Source: SCGC-AAA076-P13 sp905478035 (GTDB lineage Bacteria; Pseudomonadota; Gammaproteobacteria; Magnimaribacterales; D2472). From it: DNA of 64,000 nt. Positions 37,648 to 45,064 of this stretch are shown here, piece after piece. Positions within the stretch are counted from its first letter, which is position 1, and every line of letters begins with the position of its first letter. Made by a program: the position numbers and the translations under genes. The notes under the pieces were generated by a model, which worked only from the letters and a program-made list of their open reading frames with translations, made no database searches and was not told the DNA's origin. Where the stretch lies: the NCBI GenBank assembly GCA_943846785.1, contig OX044367.1, positions 868,001 through 932,000 on the forward strand, written 5' to 3'.

Positions 37648-38858
37648 TGAAATCATCAGGCTCAGCATGGCTAAAGTTTGGCTTGTTTACTGTTGGCCTA
37701 GGTCAATCTTTTGTATTTGTAATCGTACCTCCGCTAGCTAGAGAATTAGGCCTATCTGAAGTTCAAATATCGCTTGTATTCGCCTTTTCAGCAATAGCAT
37801 GGGCTTTAACCAGTTCTTCATGGGGTAGAGCAAGTGATAAATATGGAAGAAGGAATATAGCTATTCTTGGCTTAGTCGGATATTCATTTTCTTTAGTTGC
37901 AATGATTACTCCATTATTTTTAGTTGAAAGAAATATACTTGACGTCGCTTTTCTCTTTCCATTATTAATATTGGGAAGGCTTTTAAATGGGTTGATTGGA
38001 TCAGCTTCAAGGCCAGCATCATTTGCTTACGTTGCAGACAATAGTCCAGCTGACAAAAGAACTCTGAAATTTGCAAGATTGGAATCCAGCTTTCTCTTAG
38101 GAACTGTTGCAGGACCTTTAATAGGAGGATTTTTAATATTAATTACTAAGGAGACACCTTTTTATGTATTTAGTTTAATGTCACTTACTGCATCTATTGG
38201 TATATTCTTAAATCTCAAGAATACAAGTATCCACAAAAAATCAGAAGAACCAGTTGCTAAAGTCTCATGGAGATCTAGTACCATTTGGCCTTTTTTATTG
38301 TTAGCCTCAATTGCTAGTCTGTGTCAGGCTTCATTACTGCAGTCTATAGGCTTTTATGTGTTTGATATTTTTCCTAGTCTAGATGATCTACCTATTGTTG
38401 TTAGTATGAGTTTTGCAGTACTTTCAATATCAACGATAGTTAGCCAATACTTATTTACTGATGCATTTCCTCTTAGTAACTATAAACTATTGATGTACGG
38501 AACTTTTTTAATAATTTTTTCTTTCTTTACAATGGCATATTTTCAAAAAATATCAATTTATTATCTATCATTATTAATTAATGGACTTGGAGGAGGAATG
38601 ATAAGACCTGCAATATCATCTTCGTTATCGCTTTCTCAAGCTCCTGAGAATCAAGGATCTGCAGCAGGTTACCTCGGATCAGTTTATCCAATAGGTCACA
38701 TATTAACTCCATTTGTGGCCATGCCTATATATGCCTCAAATCCTGCAAACCTATATCTATTTAATTCGTTATTATCTATATTTATAATATTATTTATAAT
38801 AATTCATCCTATTTTTAAAAAGAAAACTAATAATGAAAAAAGCATTACTAATAGTTAA
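37647..38858 (+). CDS. MFS transporter
   Basis: 403 aa, 12 helices. The motif-A loop is GRASDKYGRRN after helix 2, and GRLLNGLIGSASRPA on helix 4. The profile suggests a TetA/multidrug-like exporter, but specificity is open. It overlaps hemH by 26 nt. Confidence 0.85.
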   Translation: MKSSGSAWLKFGLFTVGLGQSFVFVIVPPLARELGLSEVQISLVFAFSAIAWALTSSSWGRASDKYGRRNIAILGLVGYSFSLVAMITPLFLVERNILDVAFLFPLLILGRLLNGLIGSASRPASFAYVADNSPADKRTLKFARLESSFLLGTVAGPLIGGFLILITKETPFYVFSLMSLTASIGIFLNLKNTSIHKKSEEPVAKVSWRSSTIWPFLLLASIASLCQASLLQSIGFYVFDIFPSLDDLPIVVSMSFAVLSISTIVSQYLFTDAFPLSNYKLLMYGTFLIIFSFFTMAYFQKISIYYLSLLINGLGGGMIRPAISSSLSLSQAPENQGSAAGYLGSVYPIGHILTPFVAMPIYASNPANLYLFNSLLSIFIILFIIIHPIFKKKTNNEKSITNS

Positions 38859-39852
38859 TCTTGGAACTCCAGATAATCCTGGCTATTTCAGTGTATTCAA
38901 ATACCTTAGAGAGTTTCTATCAGACGAGAAAGTTTTAAATATAAATCCAATTCTAAGGTTTATTCTTGTTAATTTTATTATTTGCCCAACAAGATCATTT
39001 TCATCTTCAAAAATTTATAAAAAGGTTTGGGATAAAGATTACGGATCTCCACTTCTTCATAATACAAAATTATTATCTCAAAGACTTGATGAAAAGCTTT
39101 CTGAGGTGGATGTACAATTTGCTATGCGATATCAATCACCATCAATTAAAAAAGTTTTAAATCAAATGCTTTTAAAGAACCCAGATGAGTTAATTGTCTT
39201 ACCACTTTTTCCTCACTATGCAGCTGCTACCACTGGTTCAGTTTTTAAAGAGGTTACATCATGCTTATCAGAGCAATGGGTGGTTCCAAAGGTTACTTTT
39301 ATTAATCAATTTTATGATAATGATAAATTTATAGATGCTTGGCTAGAAAAGGCTAGTAAATTTGATATGAATTCCTATGACAAGATCATTTTTAGCTATC
39401 ATGGCGTACCCAATAGTCATGTAGACAATGTTTATCCAGATAGCATGTGTGCTGATAATGCCTGCGAGGATAAAATAACTAATGAAAATAAGTTTTGTTA
39501 TAAGGCTACGGTATATGAGACCACAAAAATATTAGCCTCAAAACTTAGTCTAAATTCAGATCAATATGATGTTACATTTCAGTCTAGACTGACTAACAAA
39601 TGGCTTTCTCCATTTACAGATGACGTTTTAGAGAATCTTCCTTCTAAAGGTTCTAAAAAGGTACTTGTTTTTTCTCCAGCATTTACAGCAGATTGCTTGG
39701 AGACAATTATTGAAATTGGTGATGAATATAAAGAATTATTTTTTAAAGCAGGAGGTGAGATATTAGATTATGTTCCTTCTTTAAATTATTCAGATAAATG
39801 GGTTGATGCTATCGTAGATATTACAAAAATTAATGAGGAAACAAATGTTTAA
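38833..39852 (+). CDS. hemH: Ferrochelatase
   Basis: 339 aa. N-terminal LLIVNLGTPDNPGYFSVFKYL, active-site His in SYHGVP and Glu in TADCLETIIEIG are the conserved ferrochelatase elements. Inserts Fe2+ into protoporphyrin IX, the last step of heme synthesis. Three Cys residues clustered after the active-site His (about residues 210-225) resemble the region that holds a [2Fe-2S] cluster in some bacterial homologues. Start lies within the MFS gene. Confidence 0.95.
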   Translation: MKKALLIVNLGTPDNPGYFSVFKYLREFLSDEKVLNINPILRFILVNFIICPTRSFSSSKIYKKVWDKDYGSPLLHNTKLLSQRLDEKLSEVDVQFAMRYQSPSIKKVLNQMLLKNPDELIVLPLFPHYAAATTGSVFKEVTSCLSEQWVVPKVTFINQFYDNDKFIDAWLEKASKFDMNSYDKIIFSYHGVPNSHVDNVYPDSMCADNACEDKITNENKFCYKATVYETTKILASKLSLNSDQYDVTFQSRLTNKWLSPFTDDVLENLPSKGSKKVLVFSPAFTADCLETIIEIGDEYKELFFKAGGEILDYVPSLNYSDKWVDAIVDITKINEETNV

Positions 39853-40714
39853 GAATGATCTTTTAAAAGGTAAAAGAATATTAGTGACTGGCGGTGGAAC
39901 TGGTCTTGGAAGAGAAATGGCATCTCACTATGCAGAACATGGTGCTGATCTTTATATATGTGGAAGGAGAGAAGGTGTCTTAAAAGAAACAGCAGATCAA
40001 TTAATTTCTGAATATGGTGTAAATGTTAGCTATGAATCACTTGATATTAGAGCATCGGAAGATGTTGATGATTATATCCAAAGAATATTTGATGAAGGAC
40101 CACTTGATGGGCTAGTTAATAATGCTGCAGGTAATTTCATATCACCTACTAAAGATTTATCACACAAAGGTTTTGATGCAATTGCTAATATTGTTTTCCA
40201 TGGCACATTTTATATGACACATTCAGTTGGAAAAAGATGGATTGAATCCAAACACAAAGGTTCTATTATTTCCATTTTAACTACATGGGTCTGGACTGGA
40301 TCACCTTATGTAGTTCCTTCAGCGATGTCGAAATCTGGAATTAATACGATGACTCAATCACTTGCAGCAGAATGGGGAAAATATAATATTAAGGTAAACG
40401 CAATAGCTCCAGGACCATTTCCAACAAAGGGAGCATGGGAAAGATTAAACCCAAAAGGTGATGATGAAAGTTCAATGGGATCTGTTCCATTAGGTAGAGT
40501 TGGAGAGATGTCTGAGCTTCAAAATTTAGCTACTTTTTTAATGGCAGATGGTTGTGATTATTTAACAGGACAAACGATTGCAATTGATGGAGCACAATAT
40601 TTAACTGGTGGAGGTACCTTCTCAGGATTAGATAAATTAAGTGAAGATGATTGGGAACAGATGCGAGCTATGATAAGGTCATCTAACGATAAAGATAAAG
40701 CTAACAGAAGCTAG
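39845..40714 (+). CDS. SDR oxidoreductase, 2,4-dienoyl-CoA reductase-like
   Basis: 289 aa from ATG 39845 (Shine-Dalgarno GAGGAA); an in-frame ATG at 39833 lies in hemH. Rossmann motif TGGGTGLG, NNAAG, and VPSAMSKSG in place of YxxxK. The latter and APGPFPTKGAWERLNP are typical of the mitochondrial-type 2,4-dienoyl-CoA reductase branch (DECR). The DECR catalytic Tyr position in the preceding strand seems to be Trp here (TTWVWTGS), so activity may differ. Likely beta-oxidation of polyunsaturated acyl-CoA. Confidence 0.78.
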   Translation: MFKNDLLKGKRILVTGGGTGLGREMASHYAEHGADLYICGRREGVLKETADQLISEYGVNVSYESLDIRASEDVDDYIQRIFDEGPLDGLVNNAAGNFISPTKDLSHKGFDAIANIVFHGTFYMTHSVGKRWIESKHKGSIISILTTWVWTGSPYVVPSAMSKSGINTMTQSLAAEWGKYNIKVNAIAPGPFPTKGAWERLNPKGDDESSMGSVPLGRVGEMSELQNLATFLMADGCDYLTGQTIAIDGAQYLTGGGTFSGLDKLSEDDWEQMRAMIRSSNDKDKANRS

Positions 40715-40725
40715 GAGTAATGATG

Positions 40726-42159
40726 ATGGAAAATACACAACAATCTATGAACGAAGTTCTAACATCTCAAAAAAATTATTTTATTAAACACGGATCACCA
40801 TCCATTGAATTAAGAATAGATAGGCTAAATCGTTTAAAAACATTGATTATGAGTAATAGATTTGATTTTGTTGAGGCATTGAATGCTGATTATGGAAATA
40901 GATCAAAAGATGCTTCATTAATGACAGATGCTTATTCAATTATTCCTGATATTAATAATGCAATTAAAAATATTAGAAAATGGACTAAAGACGACAAAAG
41001 GTCATCTAATTTTCCTTTTGGTCTTTTAGGCGCTAAATCCTATGTTAGATATGAACCGCTTGGAACTGTAGGAATGATATCGCCATGGAACTTTCCAGTT
41101 AATCTTTCTTTTGGACCATTGGCTGCAATTTTTGCTGCAGGTAATCAGGTCATGCATAAACCAAGTGAATTAACTCCTCTAACTGCTTCTTTGATTAAAG
41201 ATTTGTGTGACAAGGCTTTTGATGAACACGAGTTTGCAACCTTCTTAGGAGGACCTGAGGTCGGCGAAGCATTTACCAAACTTCATTTTGATCACCTTTT
41301 ATATACAGGAAGTGGCAACATAGGAAAACATGTAATGGCGTCAGCAGCAGAGAACCTTGTTCCAGTTACTTTAGAGTTGGGTGGAAAATCACCTGTTGTT
41401 ATTGGAGAAAGTGCTGATCTAAAACATTCTGCAAAAAGAATTATGTTTGGCAAAACAATGAATGCTGGTCAAATATGTCTAGCACCAGACTATGTAATTA
41501 TTAAAAAAGAAAAAAGAGATGAATTTATTGCAGAAACAGAAAATGCAATCAAAGAGTTCTATCCTGATATCAAAAATAATGATGATTACACTTCAATTAT
41601 AAATGAGAGACATTACGATAGAATCAATTCATTAATTGATGATGCAAAGGATAAAGGAGCACATGTCCATCAAATTAATCCAGCTAACGAAGATTTTTCT
41701 CAACAAGAATTTTACAAAATACCGCCAACAATAATTACTAATACTAGTGATGACATGAGAGTAATGAATGAGGAAATATTTGGTCCAGTTTTACCTGTTG
41801 TAGATTATGAGAATGTTGATGAAGCTATCTCAAAAATTAATTCAAAAGACAGGCCTCTTGGCTTATATTATTTTGGAACTGATAAAGATGAAGAGTCTAA
41901 AGTTCTTAATAAAACTACTTCAGGTGGAGTTACTGTTAACAATGTTATTGGTCACATCCAACAAAAAGACCTTCCTTTTGGTGGAGTAGGTCCTTCAGGC
42001 ATGGGTAGATACCAGTCTTTTGATGGGTTTAAAAACTTTTCTAATCATAGAGCAGTCTATAAAGATGTTGGTTTTAAGTTAGATAAAGCATTTGATGCTG
42101 TAAGGCCTCCATATAGTACTAAAAAAATTGAGAAAACTCTTAAATCACTTCTAAAGTAA
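40726..42159 (+). CDS. Aldehyde dehydrogenase (coniferyl-aldehyde dehydrogenase-like)
   Basis: 477 aa. Three in-frame ATGs (40720, 40723, 40726) follow AGGAG; the last has the best 8-nt spacing. Active-site Glu lies in LELGGKSP and catalytic Cys in NAGQICLAPDYV. The PWNFPVNLSFGPLAAI segment and short C-terminus match the CALDH group, which oxidises aromatic or medium-chain aldehydes with NAD. Downstream of the DECR-like SDR by 6-12 nt, so both may act on lipid-derived aldehydes. Confidence 0.88.
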   Translation: MENTQQSMNEVLTSQKNYFIKHGSPSIELRIDRLNRLKTLIMSNRFDFVEALNADYGNRSKDASLMTDAYSIIPDINNAIKNIRKWTKDDKRSSNFPFGLLGAKSYVRYEPLGTVGMISPWNFPVNLSFGPLAAIFAAGNQVMHKPSELTPLTASLIKDLCDKAFDEHEFATFLGGPEVGEAFTKLHFDHLLYTGSGNIGKHVMASAAENLVPVTLELGGKSPVVIGESADLKHSAKRIMFGKTMNAGQICLAPDYVIIKKEKRDEFIAETENAIKEFYPDIKNNDDYTSIINERHYDRINSLIDDAKDKGAHVHQINPANEDFSQQEFYKIPPTIITNTSDDMRVMNEEIFGPVLPVVDYENVDEAISKINSKDRPLGLYYFGTDKDEESKVLNKTTSGGVTVNNVIGHIQQKDLPFGGVGPSGMGRYQSFDGFKNFSNHRAVYKDVGFKLDKAFDAVRPPYSTKKIEKTLKSLLK

Positions 42160-42163
42160 AAAA

Positions 42164-43399
42164 GTGTTTTCTCTCTCCTTTAACTTAGCCTATAAGTATT
42201 TTAAGTCTAATAAGGGAGGGGTTTTCTCTTTTACTTCTTTTCTTGCAATTTCAGGTCTCGGTATTGGTGTATCAAGCCTTATAGTCGTTATGTCAGTAAT
42301 GAATGGGTTTGAAAAAGAATTACAAGATAGAATTTTAGGTGTTGTACCACATGCAATTATCTATTCTAATGATCCAATTTCGGATTATAAAAGTAATATT
42401 GATTCTTTAAAAAATAATAAAGACGTTCTCGAGGCTGCTCCCTATATATCAATTCAAGGATTAATATCATCATCAACAGACAGTAAGGGTGTTGCAATAA
42501 CAGGTATTGATATTGATATTGAAAATAATATGTCTATCATCCCAGATTATATAGTTTATGGTTCCCTTGAAGGTTTAAAAGAGAAAAATTCAATTATCAT
42601 TGGGAGTTGGCTGGCATCTTCACTTGGAGTTTTTGTAGGTGATTCAGTTTCAATAACTACTTCTGATATTAGATCATCTATTATTGGATCTTATCCAAGA
42701 TCAGCAACATTAAAAGTAGTTGGAATATTTGAATTAAGAGCTGAGATTGATCAGTCTTTAGTATTAATCTCGCATGAGCTTGCTCAAAAGATTAAAGGAT
42801 TTAAAAATGAAACCTCTTCAATAAGAATAAAAACATCTGATTTATTTAAAGCAGATTTAATCGCATTCAATGCTGCCAAATCTTTAAACTCGTCTAATAA
42901 TAAATATTATTCATCATCATGGAAACAAACACATGGAACATTATTTGAAGCTATTCAATTTGAAAAATTACTAATTAGCTTGATGTTGTTTTTAATTGTT
43001 GGAGTTGCGTCCATTTTAGTTTTATCAACAATCATAATGACAGTTAAATCCAAAGAAAGAGAAATTGGTATTCTTAAAACTATTGGTGCTTCAGACGCAC
43101 AGTTAGTAGCTATATTCTTTTATCAAGGTCTTATGGTGAGTCTTATAGGTATATTTATTGGAATTATCTTTGGCCTTTTAATTACTTTAAATATAAATAA
43201 TTTAATTACATGGCTAGAGCAGATTCTTCAACGCAACTTATTAGAAGCATATTTTATTAATTATTTCCCATATTTTATTGATATAAAACAAATAATTTTA
43301 ATTTGTGCATTATCATTTTTATTCAGCATATTTTCCTCATTAATACCTGCATTAAGCGTTAATAGACTTAATCCAATTGAGATACTTAGGCATGAATAG
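42164..43399 (+). CDS. lolC: Lipoprotein-releasing ABC transporter permease, LolC/LolE family
   Basis: 411 aa, GTG start. One N-terminal helix, a large periplasmic domain (about residues 45-265) and three C-terminal helices: the MacB/FtsX-type LolC/E topology. The N-terminal AYKYFKSNKGGVFSF matches the family. It transfers lipoproteins from the inner membrane to LolA. Only one permease gene is in this operon, rather than separate lolC and lolE, so it may act as a LolF-like homodimer. Overlaps lolD by 8 nt. Confidence 0.88.
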   Translation: MFSLSFNLAYKYFKSNKGGVFSFTSFLAISGLGIGVSSLIVVMSVMNGFEKELQDRILGVVPHAIIYSNDPISDYKSNIDSLKNNKDVLEAAPYISIQGLISSSTDSKGVAITGIDIDIENNMSIIPDYIVYGSLEGLKEKNSIIIGSWLASSLGVFVGDSVSITTSDIRSSIIGSYPRSATLKVVGIFELRAEIDQSLVLISHELAQKIKGFKNETSSIRIKTSDLFKADLIAFNAAKSLNSSNNKYYSSSWKQTHGTLFEAIQFEKLLISLMLFLIVGVASILVLSTIIMTVKSKEREIGILKTIGASDAQLVAIFFYQGLMVSLIGIFIGIIFGLLITLNINNLITWLEQILQRNLLEAYFINYFPYFIDIKQIILICALSFLFSIFSSLIPALSVNRLNPIEILRHE

Positions 43400-44063
43400 T
43401 TTAAAAGCAACAAATCTTAGTAAATCATATGTTACTAGTCATGAATCTATTGATGTATTAGATGATATCAATTTATCTATAAGCCTAAATGACCAGATTG
43501 CTATATCTGGAAATTCAGGATCTGGAAAATCGACTCTTTTGCATTTATTGGCAGCATTAGATACTCCAACTTCAGGAAAAATTTTAATTGATGAAACAAA
43601 TATAGAAGACTTTACTAAAACTGATATTAGCTCACTTAGGTTAAATAATTTTGGCTTTGTTTATCAATTTCATCATTTGCTGGAAGATTTGAATGTAATT
43701 GAAAATATATTAATTCCTGGTCAGTTAGCTAATAATAATCCTGATCTTAAAGAATCTGCATATGAACTTGCTGAAATGATAGGATTATCACATAGATTAA
43801 ATCATCTACCCTGGAAACTTTCTGGCGGTGAAAAGCAAAGAGTTGCAATAGCTAGGGCATTGATTAACAAACCTAAAATAATTTTTCTTGATGAGCCAAC
43901 AGGCAACCTTGATGAAAAAAATGCAGAAATAATTCAAAATCTTCTTTTCGAGATGTCTACTAAACATGGTGTTGCTTTAGTAGCAGCTACTCACGATAAT
44001 AAGTTTATAAGAAATTTTAAAACTATTTATAAATTAGAAAATAAAAAACTTAATGAGATTTAA
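43392..44063 (+). CDS. lolD: Lipoprotein-releasing ABC transporter ATP-binding protein
   Basis: 223 aa from ATG 43392, overlapping lolC (ATGAATAG). Walker A GNSGSGKST, signature LSGGEKQRVAIARAL, Walker B IIFLDEPTGNLD with H-loop THD. The QFHHLLEDLNVIEN motif is a LolD hallmark. Powers lipoprotein release together with LolC. Confidence 0.93.
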   Translation: MNSLKATNLSKSYVTSHESIDVLDDINLSISLNDQIAISGNSGSGKSTLLHLLAALDTPTSGKILIDETNIEDFTKTDISSLRLNNFGFVYQFHHLLEDLNVIENILIPGQLANNNPDLKESAYELAEMIGLSHRLNHLPWKLSGGEKQRVAIARALINKPKIIFLDEPTGNLDEKNAEIIQNLLFEMSTKHGVALVAATHDNKFIRNFKTIYKLENKKLNEI

Positions 44064-44663
44064 ATGACAGATTTTATTTTAGCTGGTGGTCCTTTTATGT
44101 GGCCTTTACTTGCCTGTAGTGTATTAATAATTACTATTTCAGTTGAAAGGTTATGGTTCCTTCAAGAACGTCTAGTCACGCCGAATGGCCTAACAAATCA
44201 AATTGTTAACTTATTCAACAAAGATCTTATTAATCATAAGCAAAGCAATGAAATTGCTGAACTGTCATCGTTAGGATTTCTTTTGGTTTCAGTTATTCAA
44301 TATAAAGACTTACCTAGACAAAATCTTGAATCAAAAATTGAGGAGAAGGCAATAGAGGTTAAATTTCTTCTTGAAAGAAATCTCAATATGCTTGGTACTA
44401 TAGCCACAATAAGTCCTCTACTTGGACTATTAGGAACAGTTGTTGGAATGATTACTGCATTTACAGGTTTAACAGAAACTTCTGGAGCAAATCCAGACTT
44501 GCTTGCTGAGGGTATATCTCAAGCTTTAATAACAACAGCATTTGGTTTATTTATTGCAGTTCCTGGTCTTGTCTTACATAAATATTTTGAACATAAAGTT
44601 TCTTTTTTATTAATAAGTTTACAGGTTGAAGTTTCTAGGTTTATTGACGTAATTAATAGATGA
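44064..44663 (+). CDS. exbB: ExbB/TolQ-family proton channel
   Basis: 199 aa with three helices and the ExbB/TolQ signature segment LLGLLGTVVGMITAFTGL, then a conserved GISQALITTAFGLFIAVPGLV. Homologue of the exbB gene found before lpxK in Pseudomonas. With ExbD it would energise TonB or Tol, relevant to the two receptors in this window. Starts one base after the lolD stop. Confidence 0.92.
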   Translation: MTDFILAGGPFMWPLLACSVLIITISVERLWFLQERLVTPNGLTNQIVNLFNKDLINHKQSNEIAELSSLGFLLVSVIQYKDLPRQNLESKIEEKAIEVKFLLERNLNMLGTIATISPLLGLLGTVVGMITAFTGLTETSGANPDLLAEGISQALITTAFGLFIAVPGLVLHKYFEHKVSFLLISLQVEVSRFIDVINR

Positions 44664-45064
44664 AATTTCTAGATACGCAAAAATCTTCATTTTCAGTGGA
44701 GATAACTCCATTAATCGATATAGTCTTTTTATTGGTTATTTTTTTTGTTGTTACATCTAAGGTTGGCGATTCTCAATTTCTCTCTTTAGACTTACCTGAA
44801 TCCGAGTCTTTTCAATCCATACCAAATCAATCATTTAATGAAATTAGTATTATTAGTGATGGTAGTGTTTATATTAATGATCAGCTTATAAATATTAACA
44901 ACACGCAAGAACTTCAAGATGCTATTTTTTTATTAAATAACTCAGATGAGTCTATTGTTTTAAGTGCTGATGCAACAGCAATTCATGCATGGGTTATAAA
45001 AATAATGGATATTCTTAGCAAAAATGGGTTTAATGAGGTTCAAATTAGAACAATAGAGAAATGA
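44660..45064 (+). CDS. exbD: ExbD/TolR-family biopolymer transport protein
   Basis: 134 aa. One N-terminal helix with the protonatable Asp in ITPLIDIVFLLVIFF, then a periplasmic domain. Partner of the upstream ExbB. Both ends overlap neighbours by 4 nt (ATGA), indicating tight coupling. Confidence 0.92.
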   Translation: MKFLDTQKSSFSVEITPLIDIVFLLVIFFVVTSKVGDSQFLSLDLPESESFQSIPNQSFNEISIISDGSVYINDQLININNTQELQDAIFLLNNSDESIVLSADATAIHAWVIKIMDILSKNGFNEVQIRTIEK

